A stretch of DNA of 62,770 nucleotides from Pseudomonadota bacterium (GCA_013112535.1 JABFGI010000007.1:107592-170361); one strand, 5' to 3'; positions 44,434-55,225 are shown, counted from the stretch's first letter. A program made the numbers and translations. Notes: generated from the letters alone by a model not told the origin.

Positions 44434-45789
44434 ATGAGTAAAAAGCTTTTTATCACAACGCAAGGCTGCCAAATGAACGAATACGATTCAGCAAGAATGC
44501 TGGATACGCTTAAGGCTGCACATGATATGTCTGAGACGAAAGATGTGGAAAAAGCCGATTTAATCCTGCTGAATACCTGTTCCATTCGTGAAAAAGCCCA
44601 GGAAAAGGTCTTTTCCCAGCTCGGACGCTGGCGAGCTTTTAAAGAATCTAATCCAAATGTTGTTATTGGTGTAGGTGGTTGTGTCGCTAGTCAGGAAGGC
44701 CCGGCAATACTCGAACGCGCACCGTTTGTCGATATTGTTTTTGGCCCGCAAACCTTACATCGACTGCCCAATATGTACGCCGACATTGTTAAGAATCGCA
44801 AGCCTATTGTTGATATTTCATTTCCTGAAATCGAAAAATTTGATCATTTACCTGTTCCAAAAGCCGAAGGCCCAACTGCCTTTGTTTCCATCATGGAAGG
44901 TTGTAGTAAATATTGCAGTTTTTGTGTCGTGCCCTATACCCGCGGTGAAGAAGTCAGTCGTCCGTTTGATGATGTCATCACCGAAGTCGTAGAACTGGCC
45001 GCTCAAGGCGTGCGGGAAGTTAATTTATTAGGTCAAAATGTGAATGCTTATCGAGGGGTTATGCATGATGGTGAAATAGCCGATCTTGCGTTATTGATTG
45101 AATATGTTGCGGCAGTTGACGGTATTGATCGTATTCGCTTTACCACCTCACACCCGATGGAATTCTCGGATAGTTTAATCGAAGTTTATGCTCGTGTTCC
45201 TGAATTAGTCAGTCATTTACATTTACCGGTACAAAGTGGTTCAGATCGTGTTCTGGCCTTAATGAAGCGTGGGCATACCCGTCTTGAATATAAAAGCAAA
45301 ATTAAACGGTTACGCGCCATCCGACCAAGCCTGAGCATGTCTTCTGATTTTATTATTGGTTTTCCCGGTGAAACCAATAAGGATTTTGAAGACACAATGA
45401 ATTTAATCGCGGACATTGGTTTTGATCATTCTTTCAGCTTTATCTATAGCAAACGTCCGGGCACCCCGGCATCAAATCTTTCTGATGATATTTCTATGGA
45501 AACCAAGAAAGAACGTCTGGCACTATTACAAAACAGGATTTCCCAAAAAACAGCGGAAATAAGTACCGCTATGGTTGGCACAATACAGTCTATACTTGTA
45601 GAAGGGCAATCAAAAAAAGATCCGGAACAACTTCGCGGTAGAACAGAAAATAATCGCGTTGTAAATTTTAGCGGCTCAAAAAGTTTAATAGGTGATTTTG
45701 TTGATGTTGAAATTACTGAAGCACTTCCAAATTCCCTGCGCGGTACTCTACCTGAATCAAATTCACTGGATCAAGCAGCTAATCTTTAA
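44434..45789 (+). CDS. miaB: tRNA-2-methylthio-N6-dimethylallyladenosine synthase MiaB
   Basis: Radical-SAM methylthiotransferase acting on i6A37 of tRNA. It has 451 residues. The N-terminal domain has Cys ligands in [11 protein letters not shown] (about residue 11), [12 protein letters not shown] (about 47) and GGCVASQEG (about 81). The radical-SAM cluster is C-S-K-Y-C-S-F-C near 155-162. A C-terminal TRAM domain includes [19 protein letters not shown]. First gene of the miaB-phoH-ybeY-corC-lnt operon. Confidence 0.97.
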   Translation: MSKKLFITTQGCQMNEYDSARMLDTLKAAHDMSETKDVEKADLILLNTCSIREKAQEKVFSQLGRWRAFKESNPNVVIGVGGCVASQEGPAILERAPFVDIVFGPQTLHRLPNMYADIVKNRKPIVDISFPEIEKFDHLPVPKAEGPTAFVSIMEGCSKYCSFCVVPYTRGEEVSRPFDDVITEVVELAAQGVREVNLLGQNVNAYRGVMHDGEIADLALLIEYVAAVDGIDRIRFTTSHPMEFSDSLIEVYARVPELVSHLHLPVQSGSDRVLALMKRGHTRLEYKSKIKRLRAIRPSLSMSSDFIIGFPGETNKDFEDTMNLIADIGFDHSFSFIYSKRPGTPASNLSDDISMETKKERLALLQNRISQKTAEISTAMVGTIQSILVEGQSKKDPEQLRGRTENNRVVNFSGSKSLIGDFVDVEITEALPNSLRGTLPESNSLDQAANL

Positions 45790-45812
45790 TTAAAAAATAA
45801 TTTAATACAATT

Positions 45813-46784
45813 ATTAACGCTATTACTTCAAACGATCTATTACTCGAACCGGCGGACAACCAACGCTTGTCGAACCTGTGTGGTCCGCTTGATCGTCACT
45901 TACGGCAAATTGAACGTTTTATCGGTGTCGAAATAAATAATCGCTGTAATAATTTTCATGTCAGTGGCGATCAAAAATCTATCGAGCTAACGGAAAGTGT
46001 TTTGAAAGAAATGTATGCTACGACAGAGGCAGAGCCCTTATCACCCGAACGAGTTCACCTGTTTTTACAAAGTATTAATATTGAAGAAGAACTGGAAGAA
46101 GTGATAGAAGATGAAGTATCGATAAAAACCAAACGTGGCATTATTCGAGGCCGCACGCCTAATCAAAAACTGTACCTGTCAAATATACAATCACACGATA
46201 TTAATTTTGGTATCGGCCCGGCCGGTACGGGCAAGACCTATCTTGCCGTTGCCTGTGCAGTTGCTGCCATGGAGCAAGATCGCGCACGACGACTGGTATT
46301 GGTTAGACCTGCCGTTGAAGCGGGTGAGAAACTGGGGTTTTTGCCCGGTGATATGGTGCAAAAAGTCGATCCTTATTTACGACCACTTTACGATGCTTTA
46401 TATGAAATGCTCGGATTTGAAAAAGTGGCGAAACTTATCGAACGTAACGTCATTGAAGTTGCACCCCTGGCATTTATGCGCGGCAGGACATTAAACGAAG
46501 CCTTTATCATTCTTGATGAAGCACAAAATACAACGGTTGAACAAATGAAAATGTTTCTAACCCGTATTGGCTTTAACTCAACTGCTATTGTCACCGGCGA
46601 CATTACGCAAATTGATTTACCATCAGCCAAACTATCCGGGCTACGTCATGTCATCGATATTTTAAATCATGAGAAAGACATTAGTTTTACCTTTTTCAAA
46701 TCCAGAGATGTTGTTCGTCACCCACTGGTTGCACGAATTCTTGATGCTTATGAAAAATATGATCAAGATTCGCCGAAAAAATAA
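45813..46784 (+). CDS. ybeZ: PhoH-family P-loop protein (YbeZ), apparent ATT start
   Basis: A PhoH/YbeZ ATPase thought to work with YbeY in RNA metabolism. Walker A is GPAGTGKTYLAVA, with LVRPAVEAGEKLGFLPGD, AFIILDEAQNTT as Walker B and VTGDITQIDLP. The first regular start codon in frame is TTG at 45867, but the codons upstream encode SNDLLLEPADNQRLSNLCGP, matching the E. coli YbeZ N-terminus (LEPADNARL). From the preceding stop at 45798 there is no ATG, GTG or TTG. I therefore place the start at an ATT at 45813 (about 323 residues). The family call is certain; the start is not. Confidence 0.9.
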   Translation: MNAITSNDLLLEPADNQRLSNLCGPLDRHLRQIERFIGVEINNRCNNFHVSGDQKSIELTESVLKEMYATTEAEPLSPERVHLFLQSINIEEELEEVIEDEVSIKTKRGIIRGRTPNQKLYLSNIQSHDINFGIGPAGTGKTYLAVACAVAAMEQDRARRLVLVRPAVEAGEKLGFLPGDMVQKVDPYLRPLYDALYEMLGFEKVAKLIERNVIEVAPLAFMRGRTLNEAFIILDEAQNTTVEQMKMFLTRIGFNSTAIVTGDITQIDLPSAKLSGLRHVIDILNHEKDISFTFFKSRDVVRHPLVARILDAYEKYDQDSPKK

Positions 46785-46793
46785 TGACTCTAT

Positions 46794-47249
46794 ATGAATA
46801 TGGACATACAAAATGTTTCCGGAATTGATACGCTACCTGCAGACGAATCGATTATAAAATGGGCGCAACAGGCGCTTGAGGATCAACACAAGAATGCTGA
46901 GATAACACTTAGAGTGGTTAATATTGATGAAGGCAAAACACTCAACAATGCATGGCGAAAAAAAGACTACGCAACCAATGTCCTTTCTTTCCCTGTTGGT
47001 GAAACTATAGCGCAGGCTCCAGACTTGCTCGGCGATATCGTGATATGTGCACCAATTGTTGAAGAGGAAGCTAAAAAACAGAAAAAAACAATCGAAGCAC
47101 ACTGGGCTCATTTAATCATACACGGTATCCTGCATTTACAGGGATATGATCATGAGTCGGACGAAGAAGCAGCAATTATGGAATCGAAAGAGATACAGAT
47201 TTTGAACAGAATAGGTTATGCAAACCCCTACGAAGCAGACTCAGAATAA
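46794..47249 (+). CDS. ybeY: Endoribonuclease YbeY
   Basis: Zinc endoribonuclease needed for 16S rRNA 3'-end maturation and ribosome quality control. It has 151 residues. The metal site is H-L-I-I-H-G-I-L-H-L-Q-G-Y-D-H-E near 114-128 (H-x3-H-x9-H). NAWRKKDYATNVLSFPVGE near 51-69 is also characteristic. Sits between ybeZ and corC as in E. coli; its stop shares a base with the corC ATG. Confidence 0.95.
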   Translation: MNMDIQNVSGIDTLPADESIIKWAQQALEDQHKNAEITLRVVNIDEGKTLNNAWRKKDYATNVLSFPVGETIAQAPDLLGDIVICAPIVEEEAKKQKKTIEAHWAHLIIHGILHLQGYDHESDEEAAIMESKEIQILNRIGYANPYEADSE

Positions 47250-48127
47250 TGACTGATAAGAAAAAAGTTAATTATAAAAAATGGCTAAAACGTTTCGCCA
47301 GATTATTCTTACGTGAGCCGGAAGATCGAGATGCCTTAATTGAGATGTTAAGAAATTCCGAGCATCGTAACCTGTTAGATCCGGATGCCTTATTAATGAT
47401 TGAAGGCGCATTGCATGTTTCCGAAATTCAGGTGCGCGATATCATGGTTCCGCGTGTACAGATGATAGTAATTGACAACAATGCTGCACCGGAAGACATT
47501 ATTTCTGTTGTCGTTGAGTCCGGTCACTCGCGCTTTCCTGTTATCGGTGAATCCAATGATGAAATTGTTGGCATATTACTCGCCAAGGATTTATTAAATT
47601 ATTATGCTAATCCGGATAAAGAGTTTGATATTAAAGATGTTATGCGTGCAACAGTATTTATTCCGGAAAGCAAACGACTCAATGTGTTATTAAGAGAGTT
47701 TCGCACCAGTCGTAATCATATGGCTATCGTCATTGATGAATATACAGGCGTCGCCGGTCTGGTCACGATTGAAGATGTCATCGAAGAAATTATTGGTGAA
47801 ATTGAAGACGAACATGATTTTGAAGAAGACGAAGAAAATATTAATATTCATGAAAATAACCGTTACACAATTAAAGCATTAACGCCGATTATTGAATTTA
47901 ATGAATACTTTAATATGGAAATTGATGATGTTGAATACGATACTGTCGGTGGTTTAGTTATTAATACATTTGGCCATTTGCCTAAACGTGGCGAAAGCAT
48001 CGATTACGAAGGATTCAATATAAAAGTAATTCGTGCAGACAAACGACGTGTCCACCAGCTACTATTTACCCGCCTTGACGAAGAAGAGACAACAGAAGAA
48101 AATTCCATAGAAAACGAAGAAGAATAA
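47249..48127 (+). CDS. corC: CorC/HlyC-family CBS domain protein (YbeX)
   Basis: A 292-residue protein with two CBS domains (about 70-190), with VSEIQVRDIMVPRVQMIVID near 65 and RNHMAIVIDEYTGVAGLVTIEDVIEEI near 150-176. A CorC_HlyC C-terminal domain is near 205-280. Linked to Mg/Co efflux and ribosome-related functions in E. coli. Operon position between ybeY and lnt supports the orthology. The acidic tail (DEEETTEENSIENEEE) is unremarkable. Confidence 0.93.
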   Translation: MTDKKKVNYKKWLKRFARLFLREPEDRDALIEMLRNSEHRNLLDPDALLMIEGALHVSEIQVRDIMVPRVQMIVIDNNAAPEDIISVVVESGHSRFPVIGESNDEIVGILLAKDLLNYYANPDKEFDIKDVMRATVFIPESKRLNVLLREFRTSRNHMAIVIDEYTGVAGLVTIEDVIEEIIGEIEDEHDFEEDEENINIHENNRYTIKALTPIIEFNEYFNMEIDDVEYDTVGGLVINTFGHLPKRGESIDYEGFNIKVIRADKRRVHQLLFTRLDEEETTEENSIENEEE

Positions 48128-48158
48128 AACCTATCTTTTATCAAACTTATCTGGATTA

Positions 48159-49661
48159 ATGAATTTACTACCAGACAATAAACTGGCAAGAAGGCTCATT
48201 GCAATTATTGCTGGAGCACTGGTTCCCTTTGCTTTTGCCCCGTTTAATTTCTATTTTATAAGCTTTATTTCTTTAAGTGCCCTTTTTTATCTGTGGTATG
48301 AGACAGAGTCTACAGGTGAAACTTTTATTCTCGGATATCTGTTTGGGTTCGCCATGTTTGGTATTGGTGTTAGTTGGTTACATATTAGCATTAATCTATT
48401 CGGCGGCATGAATATTATAGGGGCCTATTTTTTTACCTTTCTGCTTATCGCGTTTATCTCTCTTTATCCTGCGCTTTGCGGTTATCTCGCTTCACGATTT
48501 TTTAAACAATATTATTATTTAACTTTACCTGCATTATGGTTAGTTACTGAATGGTGTCGTGGTTGGATATTAACCGGCTTCCCGTGGCTTAATCTTGGCA
48601 CCAGTCAAACCAATAGCCTGCTTGCAAGCTTTGCTCCTGTCATTGGTGATTACGGTATCAGTTTTATTGTTTGTGTTATTGCAATCTCAATAACCATATT
48701 CATGCGCGGAAACCTGAAACCCAGATTGTTAAGTAGTATGGTTATAATCTTAATTATTATTTCTTCTTTTATTCTAACAAGTATTAACTGGACAGAGAAT
48801 AAAGGAAAAGACTTAAGTATTACGCTTATACAAGGTGCGATACCGCAGGAAATAAAATGGAATCCGGAGTATAGAGAAAAAACCTATGAAATTTACTCCG
48901 GCTTAAGTAAACCCTATTGGTCGTCCGATCTAATCATCTGGCCGGAAACAGCTATACCATCGTACTATCATCAAGCCGATGATTTTATTAGTCGCATAAC
49001 AGTTAAACAGAAACTATCTAATACACTTTTTATGAGTGGCATTGTTAATAAAAATCAATCTACTAATAAATATTTCAATAGTATTTTACTCATAGATAAA
49101 CAACATCGATTTTACAATAAAAATCACCTGGTACCTTTTGGTGAATACCTGCCATTTAAAATATTGCTTGACCGTTTGCTACGCTTTTTACAAATACCAA
49201 TGTCAGACTTTTCCTCGGGAGATTCTAAAGACAAACTTCTCGAAACTGATAAAGCGATATTTGGTATGAGCATTTGTTATGAAGATGCTTACGGCACAGA
49301 AGTTAGACAGGCTTTACCAGATGCAGACATATTAATTAATGTTAGCAATGATGCATGGTTTGGTGATTCTATAGCACCACACCAGCATTTACAGATTGCA
49401 AGAATGCGCGCGATGGAGAATGGTCGTTATTTATTACGTTCTACAAATACCGGCATCTCGGCAGTGATCGATGATAAGGGTAAAGTCATTGCCCGTTCTC
49501 CACAATTTGAGCCACATGCATTACACGCAAAAGCAGCTTTATTTGTTGGACAATCGCCCTATAGCAAATATGGAAATAATATAATTTTAAGCTTTAGCTT
49601 TCTTATTTTATTTTCAGGTTTTATTATGCAGCACAAGTTGAATAAAATTAAACCTAAGTAG
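48159..49661 (+). CDS. lnt: Apolipoprotein N-acyltransferase Lnt
   Basis: Inner-membrane enzyme that adds the third acyl chain to lipoproteins. It has 500 residues. An N-terminal helix bundle (about 10-210) precedes a periplasmic nitrilase domain. The catalytic Glu is in IIWPETAIPSYY near 263-274, Lys in RFYNKNHLVPFGEYLPF near 324 and Cys in FGMSICYEDAYG near 375. All three are present. Last gene of the operon, convergent with the antiporter by 8 bp. Confidence 0.96.
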   Translation: MNLLPDNKLARRLIAIIAGALVPFAFAPFNFYFISFISLSALFYLWYETESTGETFILGYLFGFAMFGIGVSWLHISINLFGGMNIIGAYFFTFLLIAFISLYPALCGYLASRFFKQYYYLTLPALWLVTEWCRGWILTGFPWLNLGTSQTNSLLASFAPVIGDYGISFIVCVIAISITIFMRGNLKPRLLSSMVIILIIISSFILTSINWTENKGKDLSITLIQGAIPQEIKWNPEYREKTYEIYSGLSKPYWSSDLIIWPETAIPSYYHQADDFISRITVKQKLSNTLFMSGIVNKNQSTNKYFNSILLIDKQHRFYNKNHLVPFGEYLPFKILLDRLLRFLQIPMSDFSSGDSKDKLLETDKAIFGMSICYEDAYGTEVRQALPDADILINVSNDAWFGDSIAPHQHLQIARMRAMENGRYLLRSTNTGISAVIDDKGKVIARSPQFEPHALHAKAALFVGQSPYSKYGNNIILSFSFLILFSGFIMQHKLNKIKPK

Positions 49662-52083
49662 ACTTTCTTGCTGAACTTATCTGTTCAAGGCGTTGTTTTA
49701 ACTCTGGATCATTTTCTGCCATAGATAACACATCTTTTCTAGTCAGGCGTAACAGTGTTGTTGGCTTAAGTGCTTTAACATTTGCTGTTCTAACTTGCGC
49801 TTCTAACAATGCCATTTCGCCAAAAAAGTCCCCATCCCTGAATTCAGCAATCGGTTCATTTTCCTGACCATTCTTATAAACGGAAACAAGGCCATGGGTT
49901 ATGATATAAAGAGAATCACCCTTCTCTCCTTCACCAATAACCAAATCGCCTGCTAAAAATGTCATAGCTTTGGCATGCTTTGAAAGGCGTTCGAGCAAAT
50001 CATTTGATAGACCATTTAATAACGGCACCATGCCAATCAATTCATGAGGTTTTAGTTTTGGTGCAGGATCCGAGATAGGTTGTAACTCATCTATGGCGGC
50101 ATGTATACGCCTCTCGATATTGGTAAACACCTTGGAGCCAATTTCGCCATCATGTTCTGCTTCTTCAATAAAATATTCTGCTGCAACAAGAGCAACTTTG
50201 GCAAAAAGGCGTGTTTCAAATCGCAAATAAAATTCGGGAAAATCAGCGGCAACTTTTTCTAATCTTTGTTTTCTTCTTTCAGAGTGATGTTTATATTTAT
50301 TAATCACTTCCTGTTTAACATTCTCATCAAAGTCTTCTATGCTTTTCAATTGCTGAAGTACTTTTTCACAGATTAATATCCCGGCAATGTCACGTTGTAA
50401 ACTTTGAGAAAACCGCAAGTATTGATACCTTGCCATTATACCTGCCGCCCAATCATGCTCTCGTAGTTGTTTTATTAATGCTGTTTCAAGCCTGACAAAA
50501 GGATTTGGCTTTTCTTCTTGCTCGTCTTCGTTCTCTGATCCAATCGACAATGATTCCCGATCACGAAGTAATGCATTTTTAATATTCAAATACGTATAGT
50601 ACTGCAGAAAACCTATATCATAGAGATGCTTTAATTCCTGCATCTCTATACGTAATGCAGTGATATAAACATGACGTTTCTCAACATCACTATTAGAAAC
50701 GCCTTCATCCAGATTAAATACCTGGTGTGTTTTTTTCTGGATTAACTGCAATGTACTTCTGGAAATCAAATCAGCACTATGAAAAGAATCCAGTATATCT
50801 TCAGCGTATTGTTGCGACTGAATTAAACCATGTTTTAGTTCTGCGGTTTCTTCATTGGTAAATTTGTCGAAACCCAGTTTTTTCATCAATGGCCTGATGG
50901 TCGAAGCATTAACCAGTAATGAAAATAAGACCACGCCTAAAGTGATATAAAGAATCGACTCACGACCCGGCATATCGACCGGGATAGAGAGCACGATAGC
51001 GATAGCAAGACCACCTTTCAAACCACCCCACCACATAATATGACGCTCACCCATAGAAACATGGGGCAACTTGCATAATTTTGTTGTCAACGGAACCATA
51101 CTGTAAACACCGGCAGCTCTGGCAATTAAAACCAGAGAAATTGCAATAAAAATACTGTCCATATGTGAATATAGTTTTGTCAGATCAAGGGAAATACCAA
51201 CCAGCAGAAACAACAATGAATTACAAATAAGAGCAATAACATCCCAGGTTTCATCAACTGACTCACGTTCATTTTGAGGTATACGACTGACACCAAATAT
51301 GCCTAATGCAATCGCTGCAGCAACAACAGCCATGACACCTGATACATGAAAGATATGTTCTGCAATAGCAAAACCACTATAAGCAAGAACGATTGACATA
51401 ATCATATAAGAGCTTACGCCCGCACGAATACGATAAAGCAATTCACTGAGCACAATCCCGATAATGCTACCGACTAATAAACCTCCGACAAATACCCGAA
51501 AGAATTCCACCATAGCATGCCCCGCATCTGAAACACCAAATTGTTCGCTAATTGCGAGACCAAGAATGATGTTGAAAAACACAATCGCCGTTGCATCATT
51601 AAATAAAGATTCACCTTCAACCAGTATTGTTAAGCGTTGGGGGGCACCCAATTCCTTGAAGAGTGCAATTACGGCAACGGGGTCGGTTGCTGAAATTAAA
51701 GCACCAAATAACAGTGCATGAAAGATATTAAAATCCACTGACATCCATAAACCTACTCCGATTATTCCAGCAGAAATCAACATGGCTGGAATAGCCAGAA
51801 CCAGAACAGGCACAATGTCCTTCATTAATAGCCGCGCATCCATATTGATTGCAGATTCAAATATTAATGCAGGGAGAAACAGGAATAACACCAGGTCCGG
51901 AGTTAGTTGAAATTCAAGAAGAACTTCAAATTCATGGTACTGACGTGCAATCGAACCCAGAATAATACCGAGAATAACTAAAAATACGGTATAAGGAATG
52001 GGTATGTTTTTGCAAATGGCCGCCGCAATCATCGCAACGGACAAAAGCCCCATAACAACTAATATCAGTTCGGACAATGGCAT
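49654..52083 (-). CDS. CPA1 Na+/H+ antiporter with cyclic-nucleotide-binding domain
   Basis: An 809-residue protein. About 12 membrane spans (1-400) include ATDPVAVIALFKELGAPQR near 130 and LVEGESLFNDATAIVFF near 150-166, the acidic transport motif of the NhaP/SOS1 family. A long cytoplasmic region follows. A C-terminal cNMP-binding-like domain lies near 690-805 (FLAGDLVIGEGEKGDSLYII, then FFGEMALL). Architecture is that of SOS1-like exchangers, so sodium or potassium/proton exchange under ligand control is likely. Ion and ligand are inferred. Confidence 0.9.
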   Translation of the reverse strand: MPLSELILVVMGLLSVAMIAAAICKNIPIPYTVFLVILGIILGSIARQYHEFEVLLEFQLTPDLVLFLFLPALIFESAINMDARLLMKDIVPVLVLAIPAMLISAGIIGVGLWMSVDFNIFHALLFGALISATDPVAVIALFKELGAPQRLTILVEGESLFNDATAIVFFNIILGLAISEQFGVSDAGHAMVEFFRVFVGGLLVGSIIGIVLSELLYRIRAGVSSYMIMSIVLAYSGFAIAEHIFHVSGVMAVVAAAIALGIFGVSRIPQNERESVDETWDVIALICNSLLFLLVGISLDLTKLYSHMDSIFIAISLVLIARAAGVYSMVPLTTKLCKLPHVSMGERHIMWWGGLKGGLAIAIVLSIPVDMPGRESILYITLGVVLFSLLVNASTIRPLMKKLGFDKFTNEETAELKHGLIQSQQYAEDILDSFHSADLISRSTLQLIQKKTHQVFNLDEGVSNSDVEKRHVYITALRIEMQELKHLYDIGFLQYYTYLNIKNALLRDRESLSIGSENEDEQEEKPNPFVRLETALIKQLREHDWAAGIMARYQYLRFSQSLQRDIAGILICEKVLQQLKSIEDFDENVKQEVINKYKHHSERRKQRLEKVAADFPEFYLRFETRLFAKVALVAAEYFIEEAEHDGEIGSKVFTNIERRIHAAIDELQPISDPAPKLKPHELIGMVPLLNGLSNDLLERLSKHAKAMTFLAGDLVIGEGEKGDSLYIITHGLVSVYKNGQENEPIAEFRDGDFFGEMALLEAQVRTANVKALKPTTLLRLTRKDVLSMAENDPELKQRLEQISSARKST

Positions 52084-52141
52084 AACAACCTCTCTTAAAT
52101 ACTAATGTATATCAAGTTTTGATATTGCGCAAAGTTTAGAA

Positions 52142-53059
52142 TTATAAAAGCGTACTATCTTTCCCGGAGAAATGGTCCAGACCGATTACCAATAACAAAC
52201 CGATAAATATCATAATCAATGAATAGAGGATCTGGTTATTGAATACCTCTGGCATATACGGAACAGATGAAACCAGTCTTTCCTTGTTTCTCACCACTTC
52301 ATATAAACGAGTTTGAAAAGGCCAAATAACATAGAGAGATGCAATTAAAATCCCCGTTATAAAGAGAATCGTTTGTTGATAAAAAGTTTTCAGCAAATAT
52401 GAAAGTACCCGACTAAATAAAATAACACCGGTGATGATTCCAAATACGAAGGGAAGTATTATTGAGAAATCAAAATGACCAATCGCATCAAATATAGTGG
52501 CATATTTTTTCATCATCAGCAGAATAAAAGAGCCTGATATACCGGGTAAAATCATCGCTGAAATAGCAATGGCACCACAAAGGAAAATAAACCAGCTGGC
52601 ATCTGGAGTAGAGGCGGGCACCAATGTGACAACAAAGCCACCAAATAACACACCAGCTAGTAAAAACAAAATTCTTTTTATTAACAGGCCCACACCTAAA
52701 TGACGAAACAATAAAACAATTGAACCCACTACTAGCCCAAAAAACAATCCATAAATAATTTCCGGTTGTGTACGTATTAAATGTGGCAGAGAGAGGACTC
52801 GCGTGAAAAACAATAGCGCAGTAATTGCACCAATACCTAACGGGATTAAAAAAGAAAAGTGGGGGCGATTGATTATCCCTTTTATATTGAGCGATAAAAT
52901 CATTCTTAACCATTCACTATCAAACGATTTTATCGCATCAATTAATTGTGGATAGATCCCAAGTATAAACGCCATTGTGCCTCCACTGACACCAGGCACG
53001 ACATCAGCAGACCCCACGCAAAATCCTTTAGCGATGAGTTTTAATCTTGAAATGAGCAT
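52142..53059 (-). CDS. DUF368/PopT-like polyprenyl-phosphate transporter
   Basis: A 305-residue membrane protein of the DUF368 family. It begins with FCVGSADVVPGVSGGTMAFILGIY near 12-35, the family signature, and has a second ILPGISGSFILLMM near 168. About eight membrane spans are present. Members have been implicated in recycling undecaprenyl phosphate across the membrane. It lies 20 bp downstream of hemE on the same strand. The transport role is from family knowledge, not from this sequence. Confidence 0.85.
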   Translation of the reverse strand: MLISRLKLIAKGFCVGSADVVPGVSGGTMAFILGIYPQLIDAIKSFDSEWLRMILSLNIKGIINRPHFSFLIPLGIGAITALLFFTRVLSLPHLIRTQPEIIYGLFFGLVVGSIVLLFRHLGVGLLIKRILFLLAGVLFGGFVVTLVPASTPDASWFIFLCGAIAISAMILPGISGSFILLMMKKYATIFDAIGHFDFSIILPFVFGIITGVILFSRVLSYLLKTFYQQTILFITGILIASLYVIWPFQTRLYEVVRNKERLVSSVPYMPEVFNNQILYSLIMIFIGLLLVIGLDHFSGKDSTLL

Positions 53060-53079
53060 TAATGAAGATAATGGAGCAT

Positions 53080-54135
53080 TTACTTACTTAATTCATGTAC
53101 TGCATTAATAAATGCGCCGGCATTCTCAGGATCAATATCTGGCGTAATTCCATGGCCAAGATTAAACACATGTCCCGGTCCCTGACCAAAGCTGTCCAGT
53201 ATTAATTTTACTTCTTTTCTAATTGTTTCAGGATTCGTTTTAAGAATAGCCGGATCCATATTTCCCTGTAAGGCCACACGATCACCAATATTTTCTCTAA
53301 CCCGACCTATGTCCTGGGTCCAGTCAAGACCAACGGCATCACACCCCGTATTGGCAATATCTTCCACCCATAAACCAGCACCTTTGGTAAATAAAATTAC
53401 TGGTATTTTATTTTTTTCATATTCTCGATCCAGGCCATCAAGAATTTGCTGCATATAGGCAAGAGAAAACTCTTTATATGCAGGCGTTGATAAAGCACCA
53501 CCCCAGGTATCAAATATTTGTATCACCTGTGCACCGGCTTTGATTTGTGCATTTAAATAAAGTGTTACTGCTTTAGCGACATGATCCAGTAAAAGATGCA
53601 TTGTTTTTGGTTCTTGATAAAGCATCGTTTTAGTTTTACCAAAATCTTTACTGGAACCGCCTTCGATCATATAGGTTGCTAACGTCCATGGACTACCGGC
53701 GAAACCGATCAAGGGAACACTACCGTCCAACTCATGACGTATTAAACGAACTGCCTCCATAACATACCCCAGATCATCTTCCGGATCAGGCATGGGTAAT
53801 TTTTTAATATCAGCTAGTGAAGAAATCGGCTTATCAAATTTTGGTCCGACTGATTCAATCAACTTCAGCCCCAAACCCATAGCATCAGGAATGGTTAAAA
53901 TATCAGAAAATAATATCGCGGCATCTAGAGGATAGCGCTCAAATGGTTGTAACGTCACTTCACAAGCCAGATCAGGCGTTTGGCATAATGTGACAAAATC
54001 GCCCGCTTTTTCACGCGTCGCCCGATATTCGGGTAAGTAACGTCCTGCCTGACGCATCATCCACACAGGCGTCATATCAACAGGCTGACGAAATAATGCC
54101 CTAATTAAACGATCATTTTTTAATTCAGTTGACAT
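53080..54135 (-). CDS. hemE: Uroporphyrinogen decarboxylase
   Basis: Converts uroporphyrinogen III to coproporphyrinogen III in heme synthesis. Its 351 residues match the family. It begins with the signature [20 protein letters not shown] near 18-37. The conserved second motif, [20 protein letters not shown], lies near 137-156, with [18 protein letters not shown] near the end. The catalytic Asp lies in [16 protein letters not shown] near 73-88. No anomalies. Confidence 0.97.
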   Translation of the reverse strand: MSTELKNDRLIRALFRQPVDMTPVWMMRQAGRYLPEYRATREKAGDFVTLCQTPDLACEVTLQPFERYPLDAAILFSDILTIPDAMGLGLKLIESVGPKFDKPISSLADIKKLPMPDPEDDLGYVMEAVRLIRHELDGSVPLIGFAGSPWTLATYMIEGGSSKDFGKTKTMLYQEPKTMHLLLDHVAKAVTLYLNAQIKAGAQVIQIFDTWGGALSTPAYKEFSLAYMQQILDGLDREYEKNKIPVILFTKGAGLWVEDIANTGCDAVGLDWTQDIGRVRENIGDRVALQGNMDPAILKTNPETIRKEVKLILDSFGQGPGHVFNLGHGITPDIDPENAGAFINAVHELSK

Positions 54136-54289
54136 ATAAATTAACTTTTTGTTTTTATTGGAAAAATAATACTAAAATACGAGACCTAATTCACTCGAAT
54201 TAAGTTTCGTACATCTATAAACTGAGAAGTTTACCTGAAGACTTGCAGCAAAATACAATTTTCTACATTTATAAGCTCTTTTAAAGCAT

Positions 54290-54730
54290 TTATTTTTTCT
54301 TGGCCCTGTTTATTGCTTTTTCTGCTGCTTTCCGGATTTTTACCAATTGCTTCTTTTCCCAATGTTCACCGGCAACCAACATCCTTTTGATCTTTTTCTC
54401 ACTGATCTTCATCAATTCCTTTTCCCGTTTGAGAGCTGCATTGAGTTGTTCTTTGAGCAGGTTAGCTTCATCTTTAGCTGCTTTTTTCGCTAACTTTAAT
54501 TCTTCATTGGCAGCGATCTTTGCTTTCCTCAGCGCTTCTTTTGTTGCCGCCAGATCTTCCCTGAGTTTTGCGGTTAATGCCTGACGACTTTCCGCCGCCG
54601 CATAAGCATTAGAAGCGCTTCTTTTCTTACGAGTCGGTTTTTTCCTGGCTACTGTTTTTTTCTTCGCCGCAGTTTTCTTTCTTGTCACAGGCTTCTTTTT
54701 ACTGACTTTCTTCTTTGACTCAATCATCAT
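54290..54730 (-). CDS. Lysine/alanine-rich histone-like protein
   Basis: About 146 residues. The first 45 are an AKP-type basic tail (KKKVSKKKPVTRKKTAAKK...), resembling eukaryotic H1-like bacterial tails. The remainder is a charged helical coiled coil (LREDLAATKEALRKAKIAANEELKLAKKAAKDE...). It could bind nucleic acid through the tail. No catalytic motif. I chose the ATG 6 nt after AGGTG; GTG at 54736 and ATG at 54727 are alternatives. Function is inferred from composition only. Confidence 0.7.
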   Translation of the reverse strand: MMIESKKKVSKKKPVTRKKTAAKKKTVARKKPTRKKRSASNAYAAAESRQALTAKLREDLAATKEALRKAKIAANEELKLAKKAAKDEANLLKEQLNAALKREKELMKISEKKIKRMLVAGEHWEKKQLVKIRKAAEKAINRAKKK

Positions 54731-54874
54731 ATTCACCTATTTCAGATATCACCTGCCTACAGTGTAGAGAGTATTCAGAATATAACTTTTGATCTATGTC
54801 AATTGTCTTATAATTGTATCATTTGAAATATAAAACACGCGCAGTCCAAATAATAATATATCAGGAGAAGTCTA

Positions 54875-55225
54875 ATGATTGTCTCGGCTAATGACCTCAT
54901 TGCATCGGCAAAATCACAGTGCAATTGTATGGATCAACTTGCAGCAAAACTATTTTATGACAGACATGAAGATGCGATCATCATAGATGTACGCGAACAT
55001 CATGAAGTAGAAGAAGCCTGTTTAATTGATTCAACTCATATTCCTCGCGGAGTACTAGAAATGAAGATCACGACTGTTTGTGAAAACGCGGATACACCTA
55101 TACTTCTTCACTGCGCTGCAGGTGCTCGCGCTTCATTAGCTGCATCAACATTACAAATGATGGGTTACTCAAATGTACATGTTATTGATGCACCATTTGA
55201 TGAAATCAGAAACGTCTTTGGATAA
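54875..55225 (+). CDS. Rhodanese-like sulfurtransferase
   Basis: A single-domain rhodanese of 116 residues. DAIIIDVREHHEVEEACLIDSTHIPRG near 34-60 contains the D-V-R-E and H-I-P-x-G motifs. The active-site loop is C-A-A-G-A-R-A near 87-93, with catalytic Cys. No signal peptide, so it is cytosolic. Physiological sulfur donor and acceptor unknown; TusA in this window is a possible but unproved partner. Confidence 0.9.
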   Translation: MIVSANDLIASAKSQCNCMDQLAAKLFYDRHEDAIIIDVREHHEVEEACLIDSTHIPRGVLEMKITTVCENADTPILLHCAAGARASLAASTLQMMGYSNVHVIDAPFDEIRNVFG

